A stretch of DNA of 64,000 nt, taken from NCBI RefSeq assembly GCF_037042905.1, contig NC_087261.1, positions 10,253,717 to 10,317,716 of the forward strand, read 5' to 3'. The notes below the pieces were generated by a model. It saw only the letters and a list, made by a program, of their open reading frames with translations, was not told the origin of the DNA and did no database searches. The stretch is from Lytechinus pictus (taxonomy: Eukaryota > Echinodermata > Echinoidea > Temnopleuroida > Toxopneustidae). Positions 23,789 through 36,033 of the stretch are shown here, piece after piece (position 1 is the first letter of the stretch; every line of letters begins with the position of its first letter). The position numbers and the translations under genes were made by a program.

Positions 23789-26700
23789 TTTGATGCTGAA
23801 AATTTTTCTTGTTGGAAACTTTGAATTTGATTTCTGTCTTAATATCTTTCCACCCCCACAAATGAATTCAAAACTTTATTAATAAATATATGTACTTTTG
23901 ATTGCTATATTAACGATTTGGTTAAATTAAATCTTATGCCATTCAATTTAATAATGGTTTAATGACAAGCTTTTGTCAACAAAATTGTGATGGAGCATGT
24001 TGCACTTCATACCAACATTTTAGAGAGAAAAATTATTATACTCCAGCGTTCTTCATTCATATGTACAGTGTAGCATTCTGTGCCTTCATGCATGAAAATT
24101 CTTTCTTTTTATTGCTCATTTTAATTCTGGAAAGATTTTTGTTTTTAATTTTGGCTTCATTAGACTGGAATGGGGGATGGAAAGTGCTTTAATAGGAAGA
24201 CAGTATGGCTCCTCTTTCTAATCTTGTTCTGTATATTGCATATCATACTTATAATTCTCTTTTCCTTAATTTATACCGTACAAATTTACAAGTTGAATAA
24301 TATTTTGTTAGTGGCCCATTCAAAGGACACAGTAAGAGAAATAGTTAGAAAAGGAACAAATACATTACGAAGATTGAGAGATTTTTGTTGTCGGAATGTG
24401 ATGTAAATGAAGAGATAGATTTTCAAAGTAAGAGATTCAGGGCATTGTAAAAAAAAATGTAAATATGTACATGATTCAATTAGATGAAAGATATAAGAGA
24501 AGAAATACAATGCAGTTGTGATATCAATGTCTTGTAAATGTATTCAAATTCTTATTTTGGTGCCTATACATATGCATTCTCGTTGTCTGTTGCTTACTAA
24601 AGAACATTTTACTGTTGACTTTCTGATGAATCTATATCGTTATTGCAGCTTTTGACATGTGAGTTATTATTGGATTTGTCCTGAAAGCAAAAAACAAGTA
24701 ATCTACGGACTTTATGCATTCCCATCATGCTTTGCCCAGTGACCTCGGATTCTATTGATTATGAAAAGCTATTGAAGGTTCTATGCATTAATTTCTCTTA
24801 TTTTGTTGTCATGTTTGATATATTATGTTATGACAGGGAATTTGTACAATCAAATTTGGAGGAAAAAAATGCAGGGACATTTGAATTTCAAGATTTGCAG
24901 TTTTTGATGCTTTTCAACATGTAAAATACATTCATTATCATTCAATGTTGACCAGAATGTTTATGTTTTAATTAGTTAGTTTCCGTAACAAGGAAAGAAA
25001 AAAATCATTTTACGAACAAATTATATTGAACTGCTGCTTTTAATTTCCCATCCCACCTTTAATGCTATGTATATTTCATGAATGATCAAGAATATGTCAC
25101 TGAAATTTTCTTTCACTGTAAATGCCATGCGTACTGCCAACTTCATTTGTGTTTTAGTGCTTCCCTCCCGCGACCATGATTTGCTTTCATTTCAATGTTT
25201 CAGATTTATTCAGGTTTGATTGCTTTCTGTTCTCTTCAGGAATTTTATTGTTAACTGCCTGTTTAATATATGCATCATTGATAATAACTTCAGATGGGTT
25301 GCTTTTTGAAACAGTAACAAATGCATTGTTTTTCATTTGGAGTTTTCTTACATAGATTTCAACCTTTTAACACTCAATGCTGTTTTGTTGCAATACTGAT
25401 GTTTCTTATTACACCAAAAAAAAAGTTTTGGTTTATAGGACAAATATAGACAGTAATATTATTTTGACATTTTTTCTTTTAATTCCTATTCTTCTTTTTA
25501 CAATCCATTACCCTGGCATAGTACAGCGTACTTAGTTTAGTTTATTTACAATTTCTTTTTGTCTTTGAGACAAACTCTCTCATTTCATTGAAATTATGTG
25601 TGTATGCTATGCTTTTTTACCAGATTGATGGTTTGTTTTATGCCATATTTATGGACAGAGTAGTTTTCAAAGTGAATATGCATATACATTCTAATTTGGC
25701 TGCATTCATTGAAATGGATCGAAAGTTAAAAGAATACAAAGTCATACAAGTTTAAGCAAACGTTGCATATTCATTTCTATTGTTATTCATACTGTTTCGG
25801 ACTTGGGTTCATAATTCACATATAATTTTAGCAGTTATAGAGGAGTGGCAAAATACGTTTGCGATCAATTGCAAATTTTCTGATGTGAACTAACAATTGA
25901 TAAATATCAATTGATACCAGATCGAATTGATTTTTACCGCTCTATATAGATGATAATGTACCATATCATTTGAATTTCTTATGATTAGTAGATTATTTTT
26001 TGTTTTAAGTTTTGCAATAACCAGGTGCTGCATATAAAGTAAAATGCATGTATGGAGGCATGACATTAATTTAATTTTAATTTGTTTTTTAATCTTTAAT
26101 GATTTGATTTCATTCTTTTTAATTACTTTTTAATTATTTATGCTTGCATCAAGTTGAATCATGTAGTATCTAGAATAGACAAGTTATTGGTTGATTTTAA
26201 AAATCATGATTTGATAAATGTAGTAGATGTTCCTGTATATGCAATGTAGTATGACATTGTCTACATACTTATTGAACCTAAAATGATATAATACTTCATG
26301 ACAAATCATGTCAACAAGAAATGTGGCCAAATATGAAAAAAAAATGCAAATCTACTTCATTTGACATTAAATCATTATGACCAGTCATTAATACATTGCC
26401 AATGCCTTGTTGTTATTAGTATTAAAGTTCCAAGGAATGAATTGTAACATTTACAAAAGACCAATTTAGTTTGAAGGATACCTTAGTATCTGGCATGTTT
26501 CATTAGAAAACAACTCATTTTGTCGACCATGCTCTTTATAATAGGCCTAATATGCTTTTCTTGAGTAGTGCATGTCATGTATTGAGGCAATCTCTCTATG
26601 TTTGGATCCGTTTGGATGATAGAAACAAGATTGCATTTGCAGATATATTGTTTTTTTAATGATCTCCATAAATATCATAAGCATCAGCCAATAAAAAGCT

Positions 26701-26930
26701 AGCTACTTTTATGATGATGGTATTTTAGATGACTTGCCATTAACCTTCAAAATGAAATACCGGTATTGTAACTTTCTCTGTTGGAACTGCTTGCATGGAT
26801 TGTCTTTGAGTTCAAAGTTGTCATTAAAGATACTTTATAGTGGGAATTGTAAGAATGATTGCAATTATTAATTCAAATTTGCGATGATGAATCCATTTTA
26901 ACGACTGCAAATCAGTTATAGCGTTTCATC
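23789..26930. other. AT-rich, repeat-poor stretch downstream of SGK
   Basis: About 3.1 kb with no convincing exon, RNA gene or repeat shared with the rest of the window. It may be intergenic or part of a long 3' UTR. Confidence 0.45.
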
Positions 26931-27070
26931 AATATTTTCATCCGACAAGTTGTCAGATCTGTCATCTTTCCATGATTTTGATTGGCAGAGAGGCACTGTT
27001 CCTATGGTAACTGTCGGATAAAATGGGACTTGTCGGATAAAACTTCCGACAAGTCCTTTCATGAAACGCC
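26931..27070. mobile_element. MITE, GCGTTTCATGAAAGG family (inverted copy)
   Basis: GCGTTTCATCAATATTTT ... TCCGACAAGTTGTCAG at the left, and GGACTTGTCGGATAAAAC ... CTTTCATGAAACGC at the right. It is the reverse-orientation relative of 15050-15193. Confidence 0.7.
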
Positions 27071-29356
27071 CACCATCATGTCCTTATTTTAAGTAATTTC
27101 ATAATGATTGAATAAGAGAGCTAAAATTGAATTGCAATTGATTGCTAGTGTTATTGAATGCATACTCAAACTTGCTGTACAGTAAGCCAATCAGCAGAGG
27201 TGTAATTACTGTGGTTAATCCTGATTGGCTAATCATGATTGCAAATTGTTTTGCATTCAGGTTGATGCAATGAGTATCTCATCGATTTGAAATCATGTTT
27301 TGTATGTCTTTTTTGGCATTCATGCACCTTTTTGAAGGTGGGCAAATATCTTTGGGAGAAAATCCAAATGTTACATGTAGTGTCTTGATTGTACAAAAAT
27401 TATTATTGTATTCAAATGTCTTTGAAACAAATTTTTGTACATATCTCTCATTTTATCTAATTTTATCTAATTTTGTAATTACAATTTGCAATTTAAACAG
27501 TATGCTTCTTATTACAATTGTGTCATATGTGACAAAAGGAAGTCAGTAACATTCAATGATCAATTAATTTCTGAATCTTTGTTGTTTTGTGTAAAAAAAA
27601 ATGCCTCAATCTCTTAAAGCTTTCTGTTTAAACATCTCATATTCCTGTACAGTATATCATGATAATTCTATTGATAAATCTTGTATATAAAATATATATT
27701 ATGCAGTGATGATATCTCAGATTTGTCATCTTTTCTGTATTCTGTATCTGTCAAGAATTTGAAGGACGTTATAATGAAGTTATAAAGTACCCCAACTCTT
27801 TCTTACCATGGTCAATTTTTTGGGTATAATTACCTTCAATATCAAATGTTCATGGGCATTTTTAGAAATCAATGCATTTGACAGTAACACTATTTCAATA
27901 ATTTATTGTAATGATGTCTTTTCATTTTAATTTTATTATAATATTCCTGTCATTTTGGGAGGTTCAGAATATTTCTGGAGATATATTTAACAAGTTGTGT
28001 TTATGAATATTGGTTGAGTTGGATACTCATTTAATCCAGATATTACTTTAATGAGAGAATCAGCGGACAATATGTTGTTTGTTAAATTTTACATAATTAA
28101 TGTATTCGAGGAATAAACACATGCTGAAGGAATCTTTGTTCCCACAAATTATCATTCATCCTAAGAATACATTTTTGCAAATGGATTTATAAAGTACCAT
28201 GCTAAAAATAGTAGGATCGATCAGGAGCGTTTGGCCAATTCTCTTTGTCACAACAAGGCATGGAATCTCTTGTATTGTGATTATCCAACTGGGACTGGTT
28301 CGGCCAAACTTTTCCTGATCAATGACTCTCCGTCAACCAAAATGACAAAGATAGCATGTGACAAATTTGCTGGAGTATCAGAATGGATGTCCTTCACAGT
28401 GTTGTCAATCAAATGGTCAGTGAGTACCACAATGCGCCCAAATGAATCTCTTAGTAGTAGCTGTACTCTCTTCAATACAGACTACCAACCTGGCCCGCCT
28501 GACCTGTTATAAATTAGACACTTTCTCCCAACCCAAGTTTTCTAGATTTTAAGAAAATGTCTCACTCGTTCTTTGTTCTCAAATCCAATAACTGAAAAAA
28601 CACAGCTATTATTTTCCGAAAGAAATAAGTAAACCTAGCCGACCACAGTAGATGGTCGGTGCGATGAATAAAAGAATTAATGTGCACATATTACAATCCT
28701 GAGTATTAATTTAAAAAAGAAATTCCCCACAAGAAGATAAAATGGTAAAATATGAAAACTTGGTTGTTTGCTAGTGGTTAATTATACATGTAGTAGTCTG
28801 CAGGCACAGACCCTGACACTACAACCAACAAATGGATTTTGAGACAAGTCCAGAATCAGTTAGAATTTACTTGTACCACACAATACACACTTCAATTAAG
28901 CCTCCAGTGGGCTTAAAAGTCAGACCTTATTAGTGTGTTTCGAGACGGACCGAGGGATCCGCAAGCCCGGCGGCAAGCTGTGATTGTAGGGCCGTTGATT
29001 GTATTATCAAGGAATGGTTTCAGGACAGAACAGAGCAATGTAATAAATATTTTTGTATAATCCATTTAGATCGTTATAAGCTTTCTTATTTTGGAGTATT
29101 GGATTGAGTGTTTTTTTAGTGATTCATGATGAATGATCATGACAATTAATGATTGAATGGAGGATAAGCTTATTGATAAATGATTGAGAATCAATTTACA
29201 AAAATACCTGACCAGTATTTGATGATATTCATAACGGATGATGATGGTGGTGGTTGTGAGTGCCGCTATTGCTGTTGGTTAAGGCATTGGTGGTATATTG
29301 ACGTTCATGATAATCATGATGGTGATGGTCGTTAGGATAAGGATCATGATGATATT
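27071..29356. other. AT-rich spacer, no supported gene
   Basis: Nothing firm. At 28231-28512 both strands are open for about 65-90 codons with higher GC, and the minus strand reads DSFGRIVVLTDHLIDNTVKD in part. No ATG, clear splice sites or known family supports a gene. Confidence 0.4.
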
Positions 29357-29599
29357 GTAATGCACTGGTGGATCCAAAGGGGAGGGAGGCATATCCGGCC
29401 CGTGCCCCCCCCCCCCCACCTTTGAGAGGCATAATCAAAATTTGTAATGTAAATATGTTGTTCTTACACAAGTGTGCTCCTCCCCCCACCCCCTTTTGAA
29501 AGTCACAGCATGGTATTTTTTTTGCTTGTCAAATTTTCAGGAAAATGTGCCCCCCTGCCCCCTTTTGTAAAATCCTGGATTTACCCCTGGTGTGATGCA
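29357..29599. mobile_element. hAT-like miniature element with near-perfect 8-bp flanks
   Basis: The left flank GTAATGCA (29357-29364) and right flank GTGATGCA (29592-29599) match at 7 of 8 bases. The ends CTGGTGGATCC and GGATTTACCCCTGG are a rough inverted repeat, with C-run/G-run segments inside, as in the other hAT-like miniatures of this window. Confidence 0.5.
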
Positions 29600-29639
29600 T
29601 GCTGCTGTTGATGACGATGACGATGATGGTCTGTCGCTG

Positions 29640-29930
29640 ATGTGGTTTACGGTACACCATGTGAAGTGTTATAGAAACAGTGGATAGAAGAAGAGAAGAA
29701 ATGGATAGGCGAGAAAGTGGAGATTTGAGAGTAGAGTATTCTCTCTTGAAAGTAGTCCTGAAAAGGACTGTAAACCAAGGAAAGATTGATGAGTTGAGAA
29801 CAGCTTGAGTAGTAGAGCTAATGAGGAGATGCTGGCTTGAGTCGGCGGCGAGTAGAGATGATGAGTAGTAGAGAGACTCGACGTTTCGGGCAGGTTGACT
29901 GTCCGTCTTCAGGAGACTGGTGATCATCAT
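29640..29930 (-). mobile_element. Possible terminal fragment of a Penelope-like element
   Basis: The minus strand contains CTCCTGAAGACGGACAGT followed by CAACCTGCCCGAAACGTCGA, translated in part as LLKTDSQPARNVESLYYSSS. Motifs of the form CTGANGA, hairpin, GAAAC are the hammerhead ribozyme core found in Penelope-like element terminal repeats. This copy has a 7-bp hairpin with one mismatch, and its core pairing is not canonical. The assignment rests on that motif and on memory of similar sequences. Confidence 0.3.
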
Positions 29931-30000
29931 TATGATTTTGATGAGGATGATTGATGATGGTGATGATGATGGGATGATGATGCTCGATGATGAGGATGCA
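29930..30000 (+). repeat. GATGAT microsatellite
   Basis: Imperfect GATGATGATG repeats over about 70 bp. Related dispersed GAT-rich segments lie at 29235-29350 and 29610-29640. Confidence 0.75.
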
Positions 30001-30167
30001 TGGTGATGGAGAAAAAAGAAAAGAAAGGGAAGTGTAGGATGTGATTATTTTTTATGTCAAACTATATATCACAAAATTATACGTTCTTTAAAAAGGTCAA
30101 AATTTCTGCTCGCTAAAGCTCGGGTCGGGACTTCAATAAGAAATTTTCGCACATGCAGACACAATGT

Positions 30168-30599
30168 TAAGGCCACCGGCCACCGCACACCTTACGACTG
30201 TTCGCGATCTGATTTTGGAACAAATCGCATTTTGCTCATTTTCTGAAAATGTGAATGGAACATATCATTTTATTTGAGGTTAAAATTAATTGAAAGAATA
30301 CTAATATGACATTTTGAAAGATTGCAAGCTTTTATTTTGGAGTAAAGGCCAAATTAGTTTCAGATCGTAGCCAAACGCATACGACTGCTATGACGTCATT
30401 ACGAATAGATATTACATTCGCTTTTATTCTAAGAAGGATGATAGCATAGTCACAGGTTTGAACATAGGTATTCGTACAATGATTTAGAACATTACACATC
30501 AAGATATTCCAAGTCTCAATATTAGCATCAAATTCTACTACATTTTCTTCTAAAATCGGGTCGCAGACCAATCATAAGGTGTGCATGCGGTCGCCTTTA
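30168..30599. mobile_element. MITE with CCGCATGCACACCTTA-type ends
   Basis: The left end AAGGCCACCGGCCACCGCAC then ACCTTACGA, and the right end TCATAAGGTGTGCATGCGG then TCGCCTTTAT, are inverted with a short insertion. The interior is AT-rich and non-coding, about 430 bp. Confidence 0.55.
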
Positions 30600-33500
30600 T
30601 ATGTTTGTGCCCCTCAATTTTTTTTTTGGGGGGGTCCTTGACTCCCTCTACCAGAAATGAAGGTTAAAACCTCCTCGCGCCAGGCTTAACATACTTTGTT
30701 TCTTATCTCTTTTAATCTTCGAAAATTTGCATGTGGTATATATATGTTTGAGAATATTTTTTCTTTGAGCCTTGGAAACGCTTTGGCCACCATAACAGCG
30801 CGCATTTTTTTTTTCCACTTTATTTATTTTTCTGCACACGCGCTGCTTTAATACTACCGTACGCTGCCCAATTCTCGCTCACCCTCACAAGCGCGATGCG
30901 CACGCTGCTTATTATGATTATCATTTTAAATTCGTCCTAAATTCCTTATTGTTTAGTATACTCGCATAATTAAGCACCCAAGGGGAGACCATTACATGAA
31001 AAAACAAAGTGTGGAAAAATAAAATCAATCCCTTAATAAATCATCGTGAAATACTGCTTTGAATGTAAAGTAACCCGATAACTGTTTGAACTTCGATCAA
31101 CTGTATACCGCAACTGCACCAAATTACGTTTTTTTTTTCAATCACTTTAAAAACTCCTAAAAACAGTGAAAAATGTTATATTCTTATATGATGAATGAAA
31201 ATGTGAGAGTCGTAGGTGCGGGAGGTCCTGATATGTCGTCATGACAATTTTTTCTAGAATGAATATTTGTTGTGTGAATGAATTAGCGAGGGCATACCTT
31301 GAGATAGCAGCCTGCCCTAACTCCGCTCACCCTGATTGTGTATGATAATCATTGTAAGAGTATAGGGCCTAAACGGAATTGTCATAATTTTTCAAGTAGA
31401 CTTTTCTTTAGAATCTGATTTTTTGTGTCATTTCCTCTATTTTGATGGTGCTGAACATGTATCCGCTTGTTGCCAGTTTCATAAATGCCTCCTTCCGCCG
31501 TTGCCATGGCAACTGATTAATATGTTTTTAAAAAAAGTTGATCCTATATATATGGCACATTACCCTGTCAATTTAAATGGTCCAATCTATCATTCTTAAG
31601 CCTTCCAAATTCAATTTCTAGATATAGGCCTATCAAGTCATCAAAGTATTTGCAAAAGATCCATTGCCATGGTAACGGCTTATCTTTCCCGCAGAAAAAT
31701 ACAATTGTCTTGATTGCCTGCAGAGACATGCAGGGCGCCGCTTTTTCCGACGGCGCCGCGCGGGCGGCGTCGTAAACATTGAAATCTTAAAACAGGATAA
31801 GTTTGTGAAATGTAATCATAAGTTTGAAATAGGCCTACAGGTTTTTATAGCTATCATGAAACTTCGAAATAAGGGAGTCAGTGAAAATCATATAGTGAGT
31901 TTCAGGTCATGCCACGGTCAAAGGTAATTTAAGGTCAATGACGGAACTTTGGCCAATGACGTTGGGGGCATTTATTGAATTGCCATCATAAATCAACATT
32001 ATGGTGGGAAAAGATGAATGGTGGAAAATGACAATGAAAATGCCAAAATCTATATAGGTTTGACCAATTCGTTTGAATTAAATATCGAAAACAACAGTGT
32101 TCTGCATGGATATAAGTTCATTTGAATGCATGATAATGGTATGTTGCCATGGTAACGCCTGATTACTCTACTAATTCAACTCGTGAATTTAATATGAGAT
32201 GAAAATTAAGTGTAAACAATGTAGGAATGTCTGAATTTATTTCAGGTCATAATTCATAATTTTTTGCTTGTCAAATTTTCCAGCCCCTTGCCCCCCCCCC
32301 CCCCTACTTTTTGGGAGATATTTCCGCCCCTGATTCAGAGAAAAAACGAGACATTTTAAGCACTTTTGTAATGATGTTTTATGTTACAAACCGAGAATGA
32401 CTTGAAAACAAGACATGAATAATGAAACAAACGGGCAATGCGGGTGCGAAGCGCAGGCTGAATAGTTATTTTGTTCTAAATGAAGGGTATGGTATTTGTC
32501 GGTCACTCGGTCCCCCAACTCTCATTTTCGTCTTGTCTTCTTCCTTTTATTTTCCTTCCTCTTAATCTTTTTTTTTCATTTCATTATTTTCATATTCCGG
32601 CCTTGATTGATACCTCTTCCGTTGTCTTTTTTGCGACGCGGCCATTTTTTCTTCTTTATACTCTTTTTTCATTTTCCTCTCTCACTTCTCCTATGATTTC
32701 TTCTCTATATCTCCCCCCTCTCTCTCCCTTTAGCTGAGGGTGACGGCAAATAAAAGCCCCTCGGTCATCAACGATTTATCATGGAGCAGGCAGATAAGCT
32801 GACGTTTACAGAAATGTTGAAAGATGATCAAAAGAGTTTGTCACTGTTCACCAGAAATATGTAATCATTGTCCCGGCCCAAAGTGTTTGGGAAAAAGTTT
32901 TACAAAAATTATCTTGCTCTATAACGAATCGTAGGGTCATCAATGCTAAAAAATGAGACTTCGATGTTTATCACTAAATACCGACGTACAAACAACTTAG
33001 AGATATAGGGATAGTTTTTTGTTTTTGTTCTGGGGTGAAGCCCCTCCCCCGGTTCCGCGGCCCCTGGCAGGCTGGCATGTCTTCTAGGCTATTATCGATC
33101 GTAATACTGGTTTTTTATGTGGCGTATTCATATTTTGATGATTACCAATATTATTTACTCAGAGTATAACATTTAGGGATAATTTAATTGGAATGATGGA
33201 AATAAATGTGTAATTATAGGCCTATATGTGATAACTTATGAGCCTAATGATACATATATTTTATGGTAGGCCCATATGCATTATCTGCATGCCTATCTGA
33301 TTCATATCTATAAATCTAGATAAAATAAAGAATTTAAATGAATAAATAAGAAAAAATCTCCCACTAATGGGCCTATATATATATAGGCCTTTTGAACTCG
33401 GTCAGTAGTTTCCTGATTGATTTGAATAAATGAAACTTTGTCATGTTTCTGGAGATTTCCTATTTTTAATTGTGTTTTGTTTGAAAACGGAACAAGATTT

Positions 33501-33870
33501 AAATTGACCAATTTATTTTGAACAAATAGAATTTTCTTGAGTGCCTTTTTCCCTCTCCTATTATTGACGGAAGTTCGAATATGAACTTAAACCAGCGAGG
33601 TGATTAAATATTTATTGTTGTTTTTCAAGATGAGCTTTTTTTTAATGAAAGTCAATATAAGGGAATCCCCAAAAATATTATCGGAGTTCAGGGTTCAAGG
33701 TTTATGCACATCAACATTTCACATTTTCAAAAAATCAACAATTCAATACAAACAATAATATTATACAATAGGCCTACAAGTTTTCATAGATAAGCATAAA
33801 TAAACATCGTAAAAATATGAAATGTGTACATAATATAACAATAGTAAAAAGTACTAGAATGTATTCTTGT
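30600..33870. other. Intergenic region with degenerate repeats and X-box-like sites
   Basis: No gene supported. It contains GTTGCCATGGCAAC at 31500, ATTGCCATGGTAAC at 31663, GTTGCCATGGTAAC at 32143, a very GC-rich patch at 31725-31775, and a fragment of a hAT-like miniature element at 32265-32335 (GCTTGTCAAATTTTCCAG plus a C run). Around 30840-30900 GCCCAATTCTCGCTCACC resembles sequence at 48240-48300. Confidence 0.4.
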
Positions 33871-34061
33871 AATTCGTCCCTGTTTTCACGAAGTGACGGA
33901 TACGAGAAAAATCGCATTTTTTTCAATTTTGAGTTTTTTGCATTTTTGGAGATCTTTAATTCATATCTCGAACTTCAACAAGTTTCAGATCACAAAAATG
34001 TCTAATTACGTTGCTATGACAACAGTGCACACACGAAAATACCCAGATTAAGGATTTCTTG

Positions 34062-36033
34062 TTTTTACGAAGTGACGGATAAGCAGCCGTCAATTCGTGA
34101 AAATAAACGAATACGCTTCATCACTCAAGAGTTTTTTCACGAAGTGACGGAAGGCAATTTTTTACAGTCTGGAACAGCCGAAGACCATGAAATGGTGAGT
34201 TTTTTTGTAAATGTAGGAAAGGAAATAAATTTAATGCAGCTCTTTAAGTCATTTCGAGTAATTTCAACCCTTTTAAACGTCTCTGATCGCAAAAATCCTT
34301 AAATTAGCGTCCAATCTTTCCATACATTGCCCCACATATTCATTTTCGTGTCAGTGAAAATTGAATGGAGTATTGCGTGTCATTTTTTTGTCCTCAATTC
34401 AACTTGAATGTTAAGTTTAGTCAAACTAAAAGGGTAAGAATATTTTTCCAACATTAATCAAGACTAAATAGATTTAATGAAGGCTGAGGATTTGGTTAAA
34501 AAATCTACAGGGGCATTAGTTTAGGCCTAGATCTAGATTAATTTACACGAATTGCATTGCCATTGGACTCCAAAAGAGTCCAATGTTAACTCGTTATGTT
34601 CTAACTTGTCTTCACAAGTGCCTAGTTATTTGCAATAAATTTCCACAAAAAAAATCTGAAATAAATACATAGATTATATTGTCTTCCTTACTGTAGTGTT
34701 AGTTAACTCATCATCTAAATTCAGTAGTACTTTCAAACATATGTAATGGAAAGATACCCCCCTCCCCAGGGGATGGGGGGGGGGGGGGATTTCTATAAAT
34801 GACAGTTAGAATGCTGAGATCATGAATTAATTCAGTTAAGTTAGTGGCCAACCCATTTGTGCAAATAAGTTGAGTCCTTAGTTAAAATGAGGATTACTGG
34901 AGATTTCTGTTTTAAATAAATCATCTCGAGTCAAGAGTCAGTCTACATCTAATGTAGATAGAGCTTTATAATTTGTTGTTTGGTGGCCACTCCCTCGCCC
35001 TTTAATATCTCTATGACATTTTACAGAAAATGAAAGAATCTACATAAATAAACTGCACCTCGGTTCTGATCATAATCATGATGAAGATATTTTCATTTCT
35101 TTTCAGATGCAGTATATACAGTAAGCAATGTTTCAGAGAACAAATGAGAGAAGTCCTGGAACCAGTACACTCGCTATTTAACAATACAATTCCAGGTGAG
35201 AATTTTCATAGTGTTATAATCCAACATGACATCCTGTCAGTATCAGCCATCCATTCATTTGCACTCATTACCAAAATTAATTTCAATTGCGAATCTAGTA
35301 AATAATGAAGTTATACAAATATATTGACTCAAAGTTATAATAACCAGAAAATATTAATTTGGGAATATGTTAGCATTTAGCAGATACAAGTGTATTTCTA
35401 AGTTGTAAAAGAACATTATTTCCATTTTGACAAGTGCATTGTGTACTGCCCTAGAGCATTGAAATTTGACATGTAATCATATTTTCAGCTGAAACTTTCT
35501 TATAAATTGGAAACATTTAATTGGAATATTTGCTGTTAATATCAGTGGTAAATAGAGTATATAAAATATATTCTTAATAATCTTGTAGTACCATACTGAC
35601 TGGGCAGGTTTTGTTTGGAAAGGGCAATTTAAAATATTGAGTCTGCTATCAATTCTACAAATTCGATATTGGATTGACAAAAAACTTTGAAAACAAACAG
35701 TTGATTTGTATATTATTTCATTCTACATACTTAGGTTGGATCCAGGAGCCAACATGCTTGTCAGGTGGGTCATTGATAATTCCCTGAGCACCGCAGATGT
35801 GATCTGATTTGGTGACATGACAGTTAAATTGGTAGTGACTGGATTTTAACAGTGTGCCCTGGTTTGGAATTGTTGAAGTAACCAAACTAGAAACATCTTC
35901 TGAGAACTCTGACTGCGATTCTGATGATGAAACTCTGTCTACACTTGTGAAAAGTATGAAGGAATTGGCTCTGCCTCGTGGCCTTTTAAGGCTCTCACTT
36001 AACTTTTTCTTTAGTTTCCAGCTGGGTAACTGA
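34062..36033 (+). CDS. Candidate spliced gene inside the repeat-bounded segment, unrecognised
   Basis: A four-exon chain stays in frame: an open frame to the strong donor GTGAGT at 34195 (encoding TDKQPSIRENKRI ... QSGTAEDHEM); a 14-bp exon 35107-35120 between TTCTTTTCAG and GTAAGC; 35735-35764 between CATACTTAG and GTGGGT; and 35853-36033 after TTTTAACAG, ending in TGA. The last exon encodes VPWFGIVEVTKLETSSENSD then CDSDDETLSTLVKSMKELAL, an acidic, plausible protein of no family I know. Tiny exons and moderate splice sites make chance a real alternative. Confidence 0.18.

Noticed and set aside
28231..28512. Overlapping open frames on both strands with protein-like composition (minus-strand reading DSFGRIVVLTDH...).
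   Set aside because: No ATG start, no clear splice sites, no recognised family. GC is only slightly raised. Left unassigned; a translated search would decide.
29529..29930. 133-codon minus-strand frame as a genuine protein gene.
   Set aside because: It starts within a possible Penelope-like terminal motif, runs through Ser-rich low-complexity sequence and ends in a hAT-like miniature element; better explained as repeat sequence.
33817..34005. 62-codon plus-strand frame crossing the left boundary of the CACGAAGTGACGG segment.
   Set aside because: Phe-rich, AT-driven composition and no splice or start support. Only the frame ending at 34194 was kept, as a weak candidate.
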